Source: Kribbella antiqua
GTDB taxonomy: Bacteria > Actinomycetota > Actinomycetes > Propionibacteriales > Kribbellaceae
Direction: 5' to 3'
DNA: 64,000 bases
Assembly: GCF_004345665.1 (NCBI RefSeq)
Contig: NZ_SLWR01000016.1
Span: forward strand, 62,001-126,000
Shown: one piece after another, positions 55,387 to 64,000 of the stretch
How the letters are laid out: each line of letters opens with the position of its first letter
Position numbering within the stretch: position 1 is the first letter of the stretch
The notes under the pieces: generated by a model
What the model was told of the DNA's origin: nothing
Database searches by the model: none
The model's input: the letters and a program-made list of their open reading frames with translations, nothing else
Translations under genes and position numbers: made by a program

Positions 55387-56112
55387 ATGGACGTTGAGCT
55401 GGAGGAACTCATCGCCGAGGCGGACAATTCGAACTGGGCCGGTGAGCCGTCGCGGCGACTCGCCGACGGGATCGAGGCGCAGATCGTCGCCCCGTTGTCG
55501 AGCCGCCTGACGGTCGCGCTCGGGCGTGACGAGGCGGCGCAGCTGGCCAGGACGATCGCGTGGGAACGCTGTCGTGAGCTTGCCGTCCGCCGCCCGGAGG
55601 CAGGGGTGTCCTGGGGCTATCTGGCGAATCTGGTCCGCTGGCGGCTGATCGACGTGCTGCGGGCTGAGGTCACGCGGCGGCAGCGTCACCCGCTGACCGA
55701 CCGACTCCCAGAGCGTGAGGCTCCGCAGGTCCTGCCGCTCGGGCCGTGCTTGGAGCGGATCGCGCTCGAGCTGGATCGCGTCGGTCTGCCGGCGTCGGCG
55801 GCGCGACGGTTCATCCGAGTAGCGGCGGATGGTCCGCCGTTCTACCGCTCGGCGATCGTCAACCGGCTCCGGCTGGCCGGCGCACTGCGCTCCCAGGCCG
55901 AGGGCTTCGTGTGGTTGGTGCGGGGCGGTGCCGCCAACCGCTCCGCGCTGGCCCGGTTGGCCACCGGGGAAAGTCCGACAGAGGTCTTCAAGGATCCCGT
56001 CGTACGACGCTGGGTCCTAGCGGCCGCAGGGCTTGACCTCAGCTTTTCGGGCGGAGACACCGGCCTGTTACGGCGGCGGGCAGCGCGATGGGAGCTGGCC
56101 CGAACCGCCTGA
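55387..56112 (+). CDS. Sigma-70-region-2-like protein of the mobile element
   Basis: A 241-residue protein (ATG at 55387; TTG/ATG upstream possible). The N-terminal half has DEAAQLARTIAWERCRELAVR and SWGYLANLVRWRLIDVLRAEVTRRQRH, patterned like sigma-factor region 2. The middle (LGPCLERIALELDRVGLPASAARRFIRV) and C-terminal part (FVWLVRGGAANRSALARLATGE) are helical, with no clear region 4. It could be an element-specific transcription factor acting on the motif seen four times upstream (inference). Family membership is not certain. Confidence 0.6.
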   Translation: MDVELEELIAEADNSNWAGEPSRRLADGIEAQIVAPLSSRLTVALGRDEAAQLARTIAWERCRELAVRRPEAGVSWGYLANLVRWRLIDVLRAEVTRRQRHPLTDRLPEREAPQVLPLGPCLERIALELDRVGLPASAARRFIRVAADGPPFYRSAIVNRLRLAGALRSQAEGFVWLVRGGAANRSALARLATGESPTEVFKDPVVRRWVLAAAGLDLSFSGGDTGLLRRRAARWELARTA

Positions 56113-56147
56113 CGAAAAGTCCCCCGACGTCATCCGTTGAGCGCGGC

Positions 56148-56309
56148 ATGACTGAACGACAGCGACACAACTGGCTGGTCCGCTACTACCGCGCCCAGCT
56201 CAGGTTCAACCTGCATGTCCTCACGGCGCTGCGGATTCTGCCGCCGCCGATCGCGGCCTGGCTGTTCGCCTGGCTGCGCCGTACCGAGACACCGAGAAGA
56301 GGAAACTGA
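56148..56309 (+). CDS. Small protein of 53 residues, transfer operon
   Basis: A 53-residue product (MTERQRHNWLVRYYRAQLRFNLHVL...PPPIAAWLFAWLRRTE) starts at 56148, with a basic N-terminus and a C-terminal amphipathic or single membrane helix. It is two bases from the VirB8-like gene, so it probably belongs to the transfer operon. No family is recognised. Confidence 0.55.
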   Translation: MTERQRHNWLVRYYRAQLRFNLHVLTALRILPPPIAAWLFAWLRRTETPRRGN

Positions 56310-56311
56310 AC

Positions 56312-56905
56312 GTGAAGCAGCTTCTGCGATCGCACGTGATGATCCCGATCGTCATCCTGCTCGGGATCATTGCCTTGATCCTGGGGTTGATCGCCCGCTG
56401 GCATGACTCACCCGAACAGGCCACGCCCACCGACGGGCAGAGCGCGTCGACCGAGGAGCCGGCACGGCTGGATGCCTGGGCGCGGCCCACGACGACAGAT
56501 CCGAGGGAGATGGCGATCGCCTATGCCCGGGCGATCTGGACCTACGACACGTCGGTCCACAGCTACTTCGAGTGGCAGGACGCGGTCAGCGTCTTCGCTG
56601 ATCCAACCGGTGACAGTCCCCGCGTCGCCAAGAGCCTGCTGCCGATGTGGTCGGAGTGGAAACAGCTGGAGCTGCACAAGGCTCGTGCCAGCGTCGAAAG
56701 CGTCACCGCCGAGACCACTCCGGAGCTGACAGCCATGCAACACAACGGGCAGGCGCCGAATGGTTGGACGGGGTACGTCGTACGTGGCAAGCAGACGGCT
56801 GTTCTCGACACCGAAACGAAGGTCGTTGACCGGCAGGCAGCGGTCGGCATCGTGTGCTCCTCGATCTGCAAGTTCTGGTCCGCGACCGCGCAAGTGTCCC
56901 CGTGA
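56312..56905 (+). CDS. VirB8-like bitopic T4SS protein
   Basis: A 197-residue protein with a single N-terminal membrane helix (VMIPIVILLGIIALILGLIARW), a linker and an extracellular NTF2/VirB8-like domain (DPREMAIAYARAIWTYDTSVHSYFEW..., YVVRGKQTAVLDTET). In conjugative type IV systems the VirB8-type subunit scaffolds the inner-membrane complex. The fold assignment is by layout and position. The stop overlaps the next start (GTGA). Confidence 0.65.
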   Translation: MKQLLRSHVMIPIVILLGIIALILGLIARWHDSPEQATPTDGQSASTEEPARLDAWARPTTTDPREMAIAYARAIWTYDTSVHSYFEWQDAVSVFADPTGDSPRVAKSLLPMWSEWKQLELHKARASVESVTAETTPELTAMQHNGQAPNGWTGYVVRGKQTAVLDTETKVVDRQAAVGIVCSSICKFWSATAQVSP

Positions 56906-57426
56906 TCGGCAAGGTGGCCCTCGCCGGCGCGCTCCTGGCCGGCGGGGTCTGCCTGATCCCGCCGCTCGCCCTAGCCAATGCCGGCGCTGACGCACCCGTG
57001 GCTCAGGCTCAGGCGCCGTACGACGACAAGACGCAGCTGCCTGGTGCGGCAGCAGCGGTGCAGCGGGCGCACGAGCTGGTCGGCAGCTACGGCTACTACC
57101 AGCTGTGCGCTCGCCTGGCCGCGAACATCTGGGGCCGCCCACGCGCCGGCTACTTCTCGGCGGCCGAACAGTGGCGCCAGATGGTTGCCACCGGCAATGC
57201 GCACCGCGGCGACCGTCAGCCACCGGTCGGCGCGCTGCTGTTCTGGGCGACCGGCGGACCGTACGGCCATGTCGCGGTGTACGTCGGCAACGGCCGCATC
57301 GTCTCCAACGACATCAACGACGCGGTGCCCGGCGAAGGCGGCGTCTACCTGGTCGAGATCGGCCTCATCGAATCCAAGTGGAACGCGACCTATCTCGGCT
57401 GGGCCCCGCCCATCTACTCAACCTAA
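56902..57426 (+). CDS. Secreted CHAP/NlpC-type peptidoglycan hydrolase
   Basis: A 174-residue exported enzyme (GTG at 56902) with signal peptide VALAGALLAGGVCLIPPLALA. The catalytic Cys is in YQLCARLAANIWG, a CHAP/NlpC-type His in GPYGHVAVYVGNGRIV, and the acidic residue in VSNDIND. It would cut peptidoglycan locally so the conjugation channel can pass the wall, the role of VirB1-type proteins. It is coupled to the VirB8-like gene by overlap and precedes the pilin-like gene. Confidence 0.8.
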   Translation: MIGKVALAGALLAGGVCLIPPLALANAGADAPVAQAQAPYDDKTQLPGAAAAVQRAHELVGSYGYYQLCARLAANIWGRPRAGYFSAAEQWRQMVATGNAHRGDRQPPVGALLFWATGGPYGHVAVYVGNGRIVSNDINDAVPGEGGVYLVEIGLIESKWNATYLGWAPPIYST

Positions 57427-57437
57427 GGACCCCGCAC

Positions 57438-57731
57438 GTGCTCCGCTACATGATCATCCTGCAAGACCCAGGCATCACCCCGAACACCAACGGCCTGCCC
57501 GGGCTCGGCGCCTTCCGCCAATTGGTCGGCGCGTTGCTGACGTTCAGCCTCGTCGCCTGCGTGGCCGCGTTCGTCATCTCGGCCGCGGCCTGGGCGATGG
57601 GCAGCTTCAACAGCAACGCCCACTTCGCCGGCAAGGGCAAGACCGGATGCCTGGTCACCGCCGGCGCCGCGATCCTCATCGGCTCCGCCAACGGGCTGAT
57701 CCGATTCTTCAGCAGCATCGTCCTCAACTGA
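57438..57731 (+). CDS. VirB2/DUF6112-like two-helix membrane protein
   Basis: A 97-residue protein (GTG at 57438 after AAGGAC; ATG at 57450 possible) with two membrane helices (LVGALLTFSLVACVAAFVISAA and GCLVTAGAAILIGSANGLIRFF). The short basic loop between helices (AHFAGKGKTG) suits a pilin-like subunit or the DUF6112 family of actinobacterial T4SS proteins. It sits between the hydrolase and the VirB6-like gene. Confidence 0.7.
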   Translation: MLRYMIILQDPGITPNTNGLPGLGAFRQLVGALLTFSLVACVAAFVISAAAWAMGSFNSNAHFAGKGKTGCLVTAGAAILIGSANGLIRFFSSIVLN

Positions 57732-57747
57732 CCCAGGAGAACAACCA

Positions 57748-58944
57748 GTGGATTGGCCCGCCTGTCTCCTCAACCCAACCAGCTGCGCGGTGTCGTTCGG
57801 CACGGACTTCGCGACGGACTCGGCCTGGAACTCGTTCCTGCGCTGGATGGCCAGCGGCCTGACCGACGTCACGTCGTACGTCTTCCAGGCCTTCAGCCTC
57901 AGTACGGCGCCCCGCTTCGACCAGCAGTGGTGGACCGACAACCTCGCCTTAATGACCGCCGTGTCGCTGCCGCTGCTGGTCGCGGCGTTCGTGCTGCAGT
58001 GCATGTCCGCCGTCGTACGACGAGAACCCCGACGGCTCGGACACGCCCTGCTCGGCGCACTGCTCGGCACAGCCGGCGTGCCGCTCGCGGTCGCCGTGGT
58101 GGCGGGGTGCGGTCAGGCGGTCGACGAGATCTCCCTCGCGATCCTCGGCAACCAGGGAACCTACGACGGGTTGAAGCGGATGGTCGACATCAGCACACTG
58201 CTGACCGCCGGCACACTGGGTGGCTTCCTGCTCACTGCAGTCATCTACGGGCTGATCGCGTCGATCTCGCTGTACTTCGTGATGCTGATCCGCGAGGTGG
58301 CGATCGTCGCGTTTGTCGTGTTCGCGCCGATCGCGATGGCGAGCTGGACCTGGTCGGCGACCAGGCATTGGCTGCGGCGCTGGGTGGAGGTCGTCGGCGC
58401 GCTGCTGTTCTCCAAGATTGCGATGGCTGTCGTGTTCGCGGTCGGGATCTCGGCGACCGGCAACGCCGGCCGGACCGCCGAGCCATCGATCGGAACGTTC
58501 CTGACCGGGATCTTGCTGGTCTCGATGGCGGCGTTCGCGCCGATCGCAACCTTCTCGTTCCTGCATTGGGCCGGCGACCACGGAGCTACTGCGGCGCACT
58601 CGTTGCAGCTGGCGACGGCGGGACCTACCGCCGTGAAGGAGCGGTTCGATCAGGCTCAGCAGTGGGGTGCTCATCACTTCGGCGGATCCGGTGGCAACGA
58701 TCCCGATCCGGTCGTCGGCTCAAGGGACAGCGATGGCGATGAGAATGTCGTCGACTCGGTCAGCAACGGCTTCTCCGGCGGCGGTCCGTCGGACTCGACC
58801 AGCGGCGCAGCGGATTCCTCGGTGGCTGGAGGCGCGGGATCGACGGCGATCGCGGTGGCGACGAGTCAGGTCTCTGGTGACGGGTCGGGCGGTCCACGAT
58901 CGGACAACTCGGGGAACAGGGACTCGCGCGGGGGAGATGACTGA
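57748..58944 (+). CDS. VirB6/TrbL-like polytopic membrane protein
   Basis: A 398-residue protein with seven or so membrane helices (LMTAVSLPLLVAAFVLQCM, LGALLGTAGVPLAVAVVAG, LLTAGTLGGFLLTAVIYGLIAS, VAIVAFVVFAPIAMASW, ALLFSKIAMAVVFAVGIS, GILLVSMAAFAPIATFSFL) and a Gly/Ser/Asp-rich C-terminal tail. This is the usual VirB6/TrbL layout and would line the translocation channel. It begins GTG 16 bases after the pilin-like gene and overlaps the SCO6880-type gene by one base. Confidence 0.85.
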   Translation: MDWPACLLNPTSCAVSFGTDFATDSAWNSFLRWMASGLTDVTSYVFQAFSLSTAPRFDQQWWTDNLALMTAVSLPLLVAAFVLQCMSAVVRREPRRLGHALLGALLGTAGVPLAVAVVAGCGQAVDEISLAILGNQGTYDGLKRMVDISTLLTAGTLGGFLLTAVIYGLIASISLYFVMLIREVAIVAFVVFAPIAMASWTWSATRHWLRRWVEVVGALLFSKIAMAVVFAVGISATGNAGRTAEPSIGTFLTGILLVSMAAFAPIATFSFLHWAGDHGATAAHSLQLATAGPTAVKERFDQAQQWGAHHFGGSGGNDPDPVVGSRDSDGDENVVDSVSNGFSGGGPSDSTSGAADSSVAGGAGSTAIAVATSQVSGDGSGGPRSDNSGNRDSRGGDD

Positions 58945-60383
58945 TGACGACCTCGGAATCGATCTCGACCAGGTTCCCGCGGCCGCAGCGGAACGCCGTA
59001 CTGCTCGGCCTGCGACCGATTCAGATCGCGCTAGTGTGTACGGCGGTTCTGGCGTCGGCTCTGTCGATCTTCAGCCGCTGGACGCTGCCGGTGAAGTTCT
59101 CCGGCCTGCTCCTCGCGTTCCTGTGCGCAGCTGTCGCGTTTGGGCGAGCAGAGGGCCTGCCGGTGTGTCGGTGGCTGCTGCTACGTGGCGCGCACGTATT
59201 GCGATCGCTTCGCAAGCAGCAGTCGTTCCGGGCTCGGGTAGCGGAGCCGAAGCGTCATGGGTTGTTGCAGCTGCCGGGTGAGGGCGGTGCGTTGCGGATC
59301 CTGGAGACCGTGTCGTCGGTGGGCGTCGTCCACGATCCGGTGCGTCGGCGGTTGATCGCCGTAGCGAAGATCGAGGGCCCGGCGCATCTGCTGCAGAACA
59401 CCGATGAACAGGATCGGCGGGTGGCGGCGTACGGGCGTCTGATCGCTGGACTCTGCCACAGCAACCGGATCGCCCGGGCCCAGATCCTCGAGCGCACGCT
59501 GCCTGATCCCGGTGACGAGCTGGGGGAGTGGGCACGTAGGCGCAACGTCGACCCGACAACGCCAGCCGGAGCGATCTACTCCGATCTGCTCGAACGAGCG
59601 GCGCCTGCTGCCGCGCGGCACGAGACGCTGTTCAGCATCGCGGTGAACCTCGACGCCGTGTCGCGCGAGGTGCGCAAGCACGGCGGCGGGATCCTAGGCG
59701 CGACCGCGGTGCTGGAGTCCGAGGCACGCGCGTTCCAGACGTCTCTGGCCGCTGCCGGAGTGATGGGGCGCTGGCTCGGTGTCGGTGAACTCGCGATGAG
59801 CCTCCGCGTGGCCTTCGACCCTGCAGCGACTCGCACTGTCGCCAACCCGGATGAGCTCGACGCTGCCGATGCCGGTCCGCTGGCCGTGGATGCTGCCTGG
59901 GATCAGCTGCGGACCGACTCGTCGTTCCACCGGGTGTATGTGATCTCTGAATGGCCGCGGGTGCTCACGACGCCCTCGTTTCTCAGTCCATTGCTGCTGA
60001 AGCCGGGAATCCGCCGTACGTTCTCGCTAGTGCTGCAGCCGATCCCGATCGCCAAAGCGCTCCGCGACGCGCGCCGGCACCAGGTCGAACGGGTCACCGA
60101 TCGAGCCACCCGAGCCAAGATCGGGCAGCTCGAGACCGAAGAAGACCGCCAACTCGACGCGGACGTCGCCGCCCGCGAACGCGACCTCGCTGCAGGCCAC
60201 GGCGACGTCCGCTGGCTTGGCCTGGTCGTGGTCACGGCCGACACCGAGGAAGCCCTCGACGACGCCTGTACTGAAATCGAGATCGCCGCATCCCAAGCCC
60301 TGCTGGACATGCGGCGCCTCGTCGGCCAGCAGGTCGAGGGCTTCATGGCCGCGGCTCTCCCGTTCGGGGTCGGGCTCGGATGA
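58944..60383 (+). CDS. SCO6880-family T4SS protein (VirB3/VirB4-N type)
   Basis: A 479-residue protein. The N-terminus has two membrane helices (PIQIALVCTAVLASALSIF and KFSGLLLAFLCAAVAF), as in PrgI/VirB3 proteins. A soluble domain without Walker motifs follows, matching the N-terminal VirB4 region (LLQLPGEGGALRILETVSSVGVV..., VARERDLAAG). In actinobacteria the VirB4 function is split between this protein and the separate ATPase encoded next, which overlaps it by four bases. It anchors the ATPase at the membrane. Confidence 0.8.
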   Translation: MTTSESISTRFPRPQRNAVLLGLRPIQIALVCTAVLASALSIFSRWTLPVKFSGLLLAFLCAAVAFGRAEGLPVCRWLLLRGAHVLRSLRKQQSFRARVAEPKRHGLLQLPGEGGALRILETVSSVGVVHDPVRRRLIAVAKIEGPAHLLQNTDEQDRRVAAYGRLIAGLCHSNRIARAQILERTLPDPGDELGEWARRRNVDPTTPAGAIYSDLLERAAPAAARHETLFSIAVNLDAVSREVRKHGGGILGATAVLESEARAFQTSLAAAGVMGRWLGVGELAMSLRVAFDPAATRTVANPDELDAADAGPLAVDAAWDQLRTDSSFHRVYVISEWPRVLTTPSFLSPLLLKPGIRRTFSLVLQPIPIAKALRDARRHQVERVTDRATRAKIGQLETEEDRQLDADVAARERDLAAGHGDVRWLGLVVVTADTEEALDDACTEIEIAASQALLDMRRLVGQQVEGFMAAALPFGVGLG

Positions 60384-61813
60384 GGCAATCAGCCGCGTAC
60401 TACGAACTCGCCGAAACCGACCGCAAGACCCGCAAGGCGAACCGGAAAGCGGCGTACGGCGGCCGACCGCCAACGCCGGCCAAGACGGGCACCGAGCTTT
60501 CGGAAGCCGAGCCGGTCAAGAGCCGCCCGTACGACGCACGCCGCCGGCTGCCGCTGCTGGTCGATACCCACCGCGCGACCACGAAGATCCTCCGAGTCGC
60601 GTACCCGTTTCTCGCCGAGGGCGGACTTGGTGCTGACGGCACCTATATCGGAGCGGACGTCTTCAGCGGCGGATCGTTCGTCTACGACCCCTGGGTCCTC
60701 TACCAGGCCCGAGTCCTCACCAACCCGAACGTGCTCCTGGCCGGCGTCATCGGCAGCGGCAAGTCATCCACCGCGAAGGCCCTCATCACCCGATCCATTG
60801 CCCTCGGCCACAAGGCCTACGTCCCCTGCGATCCTAAGGGGGAGTGGACATCGGTCGCCGAGGCGATGGGTGGCGCGGCGATCAAGATCGGGCCCGGCCT
60901 GCCCACCAGGCTCAACCCACTCGACGCCGGTCGCCGCCCAAGCACTATCGGCCTGGACGAGTGGGACCGCATCGTCTGGTCACGCCGCCGCGCCCTGCTG
61001 GGAACACTGGCTGAGTCGACCCTCGGGCGGCCACTCGCCGCCGTCGAACACACCGTGCTCGACCTCGCGCTGCAGGCCGTCTCCAGCGTCGCGGAGTCGC
61101 CGACGATCCCCGACGTCGTCGTCGCCCTCTTCACGCCCGACTCGGCCTGGGCCGAACGAGCAGGGCTGAAGACGAGCAGCCTCACAACGGACGGCCGGGA
61201 GGTTGCGCACGCGATCAGACGGCTGGTACACGGTGACCTGTCCGGCATGTTCGACGGCCCATCGACCACAACCTTCGACCCCGCGCTGCCGATGGTCACA
61301 CTGGACTCGTCCTGGCTCGGCAGCGGCGGCAACGACGACGCACTCCGCCTCACCCTGGCCTGCGCATCCTCATGGATGGAAGCAGCAGTCGCCGACCCCG
61401 CCGGCGGCAACCGCTACATCGTCTACGACGAAGGCTGGCGCGTCATGCGCGACCCAGCACTGCTCCGTCGCATGCAGGAGCAATGGAAACTGTCACGCGC
61501 CTGGGGCGTCGCCAACGTCCTCATCGTCCACCGCCTATCCGACCTCGCCGCCGTCGGCGACCTCGGATCCGAAGCCCGCGCCCTGGCCGAAGGCCTCCTG
61601 GCTGACTGCTCAACCCGGATCATGCTGCGCCAAGAACCCGACCAGCTCGCCCGGACCGCCACGCTGCTCGGACTGACCGATGTCGAGATCGCGACCATCG
61701 CCAAACTCCCAAAGGGCCGGGCGCTATGGCGGCTGCCGAACCGATCCTTCGTCGTACAACTCGTCCGGCACGCCCGCGAGGTCCAACTGTTCGACACCGA
61801 CGCGCGGATGTGA
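60380..61813 (+). CDS. VirB4-like conjugation ATPase
   Basis: A 477-residue ATPase of the HerA/VirB4 clade, with Walker A GVIGSGKSSTAK, Walker B RYIVYDEGWRVM and downstream IMLRQEPDQLARTATLLGL and LPKGRALWRLPNRSFVVQLV. It powers pilus assembly and substrate transfer. The N-terminal region is short because the SCO6880-type protein supplies the rest. ATG at 60380 overlaps that gene (ATGA); the VirD4-like gene follows five bases after its stop. Confidence 0.88.
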   Translation: MRQSAAYYELAETDRKTRKANRKAAYGGRPPTPAKTGTELSEAEPVKSRPYDARRRLPLLVDTHRATTKILRVAYPFLAEGGLGADGTYIGADVFSGGSFVYDPWVLYQARVLTNPNVLLAGVIGSGKSSTAKALITRSIALGHKAYVPCDPKGEWTSVAEAMGGAAIKIGPGLPTRLNPLDAGRRPSTIGLDEWDRIVWSRRRALLGTLAESTLGRPLAAVEHTVLDLALQAVSSVAESPTIPDVVVALFTPDSAWAERAGLKTSSLTTDGREVAHAIRRLVHGDLSGMFDGPSTTTFDPALPMVTLDSSWLGSGGNDDALRLTLACASSWMEAAVADPAGGNRYIVYDEGWRVMRDPALLRRMQEQWKLSRAWGVANVLIVHRLSDLAAVGDLGSEARALAEGLLADCSTRIMLRQEPDQLARTATLLGLTDVEIATIAKLPKGRALWRLPNRSFVVQLVRHAREVQLFDTDARM

Positions 61814-61817
61814 CCCG

Positions 61818-63575
61818 ATGAACCAACCGAAGAATGCTCCGCCCCGCGATCTCACCGACATGATCTTCATCGGCGGGGGAGTGATCCTCGCCTGCGCTGG
61901 AGTCCTGTACCTGGCCGGCGGCCTCAGCAGCCTCCTGCTCACCGGGAAGTGGATCCGGTCGTCATGGGTCAACGCGCTCAAGGTCACGTTCGACCCACGC
62001 GATCCGGCGTCAGTCTTCGGCGTCGCTAGCCTCAATCCGCTGTTCTACTGGCTGGTGCTTCTCGCCCTGCTCGCGTTGCCTCTGCTCTGTCTGGTCATCG
62101 CAAGCCGACTCCGGCAGGGCAGGGCAGCGGGCATGACCAGCCGGATGAAGGCGGTCGCAGCGCGGCCCGGCCTGGCGACGCGTGCCGACGTCGAAGCGGC
62201 GGTCGGACGTCATCAGGTCGTACGCCGAGGCCGTTCAGCTCGGCCCCTTGCACCGGCACGCTCACCCGAGGCAGTCGGCACGCTGCTCGGTCGTTCCCGC
62301 GGGCGCGGGTGCTGGGCATCCGTCGAGGACTCCGTGATCGTGGTCGGCCCACCACGATCAGGCAAAGGCCTGCACCAGATCATCGGCGCCATCATCGACG
62401 CACCCGGCGCCGTCGTCACCACCTCAACCCGGCCGGACAACCTCGCCGCCACCCTCGAACTCCGCCGGGCCATCGGTCCAGTCGCTGTCTTCGATCCCCA
62501 AGGGCTCGGCAAAGCCGAGGGCATCCGCTGGTCCCCGGTGCGTGGCTGCGAGAATCCCACCACGGCCATGGTTCGCGCCAGTGGCCTCGCCGCCGGCGCC
62601 GGCTTCGCCAAGGGCAACGTGACCGATGGTGCCTTCTGGCACGGTCAAACCGAAATGGCGCTGCGCGGTCTGCTGCACGCCGCGGCCCTCGACGACACCG
62701 GCATCGCCCAGCTCTACCGCTGGGGCCTCGAACCAGCCTCCGCCATCGAGGCCGTTACCATTCTCAACCGCTCCATCGATGCCGCTGAAGGCTGGGGCGA
62801 CACCCTCGACGGCATCGTCCGCATGGACGGCCGAACCCGCGACGCCATCTGGGCCGGCGTCCGCTCCGCCCTGTCCGCGCTCGCGGATCCCGCCGTACGC
62901 AAGGCCTTCGATCCACCACCCGGTGAAGGCCTCGACCCCGCCACGTTCATCCGCGAACGCGGCACCATCTACCTACTCGGCACCGGCGCCGGAGCCAGCG
63001 CCACCTCAGCCTTCATCGCGGCCCTGCTCGAAGACATCACCGAGTCAGCCCGCCAACTCGCCGCCCACAACCCCGGCGGTCGCCTCGAACCACCACTCGC
63101 GCTAGTGCTCGACGAGATCGCCAACCTCTGCGCCGTACCATCCCTGCCCTCCCTCATGGCCGACGGCGGCGGCACCGGCATCACAACCCTCGTCGTCATC
63201 CAATCGCTTGCCCAAGCCCGAGAACGCTGGGGCGAACAAGCCGCCGCAGCCATGTGGGACGCCGCCACCCTCCGCCTCATCCTCGGCGGATCCGCCCAAC
63301 ACCGCGACCTTCAAGACCTCGCAGCCGTCTGCGGCGAACGAGACGAAGAAATCCGCAACTGGAGCCGCGGCGCCGACGGTGGCCGCGCCATCTCCACCAG
63401 CACCCGTCGCATCCCGATCCTCCCGCCGGATGTCATCCGCACCCTCCCCTTCGGCGCCGGCGTCCTCCTCGCCCGCACCGCCCCACCCATCCTCCTCAAC
63501 ATGACCCCCTGGACGGCCCGCCCCGACGCCGACCAAATCCGCCACAGCATCGAGCTCACCAGCAAATCCCAATGA
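61818..63575 (+). CDS. VirD4/TraG-like T4SS coupling ATPase
   Basis: A 585-residue coupling protein. Two N-terminal membrane helices (DMIFIGGGVILACAGVLYLAGGL and PLFYWLVLLALLALPLLCLVIA) anchor it, with Walker A VVGPPRSGKGLHQ, Walker B ALVLDEIANLC and the TraG/VirD4 C-terminal TAPPILLNMTPWTA. It links the relaxosome to the channel and pumps DNA. The start at 61818 is five bases after the VirB4-like stop. The matching relaxase is not in this window and should lie to the right. Confidence 0.9.
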   Translation: MNQPKNAPPRDLTDMIFIGGGVILACAGVLYLAGGLSSLLLTGKWIRSSWVNALKVTFDPRDPASVFGVASLNPLFYWLVLLALLALPLLCLVIASRLRQGRAAGMTSRMKAVAARPGLATRADVEAAVGRHQVVRRGRSARPLAPARSPEAVGTLLGRSRGRGCWASVEDSVIVVGPPRSGKGLHQIIGAIIDAPGAVVTTSTRPDNLAATLELRRAIGPVAVFDPQGLGKAEGIRWSPVRGCENPTTAMVRASGLAAGAGFAKGNVTDGAFWHGQTEMALRGLLHAAALDDTGIAQLYRWGLEPASAIEAVTILNRSIDAAEGWGDTLDGIVRMDGRTRDAIWAGVRSALSALADPAVRKAFDPPPGEGLDPATFIRERGTIYLLGTGAGASATSAFIAALLEDITESARQLAAHNPGGRLEPPLALVLDEIANLCAVPSLPSLMADGGGTGITTLVVIQSLAQARERWGEQAAAAMWDAATLRLILGGSAQHRDLQDLAAVCGERDEEIRNWSRGADGGRAISTSTRRIPILPPDVIRTLPFGAGVLLARTAPPILLNMTPWTARPDADQIRHSIELTSKSQ

Positions 63576-63946
63576 ATGAAGACGACCTAGCCAAAGCTCT
63601 CGCCCTAGCCGGCGCGAGCGATCCCTACATCGTGTGCTGGCGCGACCTAGACCCACAGTCCACAACCGAGGAACTAGAACGCCTAGCCGAATGGGTCGCC
63701 TGGGTCATCCACCGCTACCGCGTCGACCACAAAACCATCCCACCCTGCTGGCCAGAACACGGCGCCCTGGTCGAAGAACTCTCCGCCCTCCGCACCTACT
63801 GGGAATCCTGCTACCAAGACGACGCCAACCCCGCCGACCCCCTAGCCTTCCACCGCGACCTAACCCTCACCCTCCGCCGCCTCCGAGACTGGTCATCCCT
63901 CCTAGGCTGCACCCGAACCACCCACCGTCCCGAACTGGTCAGCTGA
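63572..63946 (+). CDS. DUF4913 domain protein
   Basis: A 124-residue protein: WRDLDPQSTTEELERLAEWVAWVIHRY followed by CWPEHGALVEELSALRTYWESCY and FHRDLTLTLRRLRDW. This is the DUF4913 pattern found next to actinobacterial conjugation genes; the function is unknown. The ATG overlaps the VirD4-like stop. It is the last gene in the window; 54 bases without a feature follow. Confidence 0.85.
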   Translation: MNEDDLAKALALAGASDPYIVCWRDLDPQSTTEELERLAEWVAWVIHRYRVDHKTIPPCWPEHGALVEELSALRTYWESCYQDDANPADPLAFHRDLTLTLRRLRDWSSLLGCTRTTHRPELVS

Positions 63947-64000
63947 CCAGGAGTCTCGCAGTCCGAAGTTGCCTGGAGCCTCCGGCAAGGTGCCGCCAGG

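Noticed and set aside
46008-64000. Transposase or insertion sequence within the mobile region
   Set aside because: No DDE or Y-transposase gene, IS-type terminal repeat or IS-like open frame was found; integration is explained by the tyrosine recombinase.

Overview
The window is about 64 kb of very GC-rich DNA with GTG starts, GGAGG-type ribosome binding sites and tightly overlapping genes, as in a filamentous actinobacterium. The proteins (HxlR and LacI regulators, LolD/FtsX-type exporters, MHS transporter, DUF3037/HipA pair, SCO6880-type T4SS protein) look most like Kribbella or another Nocardioidales member. This genus-level guess is inference from protein character, not from a database search.

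Region 1 (1-22.8 kb) is ordinary chromosome: a RidA-like protein and divergent HxlR regulator, an MmcQ/YjbR protein, a membrane spermidine-synthase homologue, phosphoglucomutase, a HipA-kinase/DUF3037 pair, a YbdK-type carboxylate-amine ligase, a double-domain glycerophosphodiesterase, a lipoprotein, a LolD/FtsX-type ABC exporter, a LuxR regulator, a potassium channel and an SsuD monooxygenase with an MHS transporter. Two secreted proteases are dead: a subtilase without its 5' end (14.2-16.5 kb) and an M43-type metalloprotease remnant (19.96-20.36 kb).

Region 2 (22.9-34.5 kb) is one apparent 10.4 kb operon behind a LacI-family regulator with a clear promoter and operator. It holds two sugar ABC permeases, a binding lipoprotein, two dissimilar ADP-ribosylglycohydrolase-family proteins, a ribokinase, a fusion of a TIM-barrel glycosidase-like half with a formylglycine-enzyme-fold half, a family III CoA-transferase and a CitE-like lyase. 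Genes overlap or nearly touch throughout. I read it as a candidate uncharacterised catabolic system: import of a ribosyl (or related glycosyl) compound, hydrolysis, phosphorylation of the released sugar, and CoA activation plus C-C cleavage of an acidic aglycone. It has no dedicated ATPase, as expected if a shared MsiK-type ATPase serves it.

Region 3 (34.7-46.0 kb) is again chromosomal: an FAD oxidoreductase, a NarL-type two-component system divergent from an MMPL exporter, a PPOX-class protein, an ECF sigma factor with a long C-terminal extension, a methyltransferase and two acyl-CoA dehydrogenases. Between the dehydrogenases lies a 163-bp near-perfect hairpin element resembling a MITE.

Region 4 (46.0-64.0 kb) is the left part of an integrative and conjugative element that runs off the window. 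It begins with a tyrosine integrase and a small gene under a perfect LexA-type SOS box, followed by a decayed accessory zone (HNH/DUF1524 remnant, ion channel, small membrane proteins, frameshifted genes). Next come three DnaG-core/toprim paralogues, of which only the third keeps the catalytic acidic residues, and a conserved intergenic motif seen four times. Last is a compact type IV secretion operon: VirB8-like, CHAP/NlpC-like hydrolase, VirB2-like, VirB6-like, SCO6880, VirB4-like ATPase, VirD4-like coupling protein and DUF4913.
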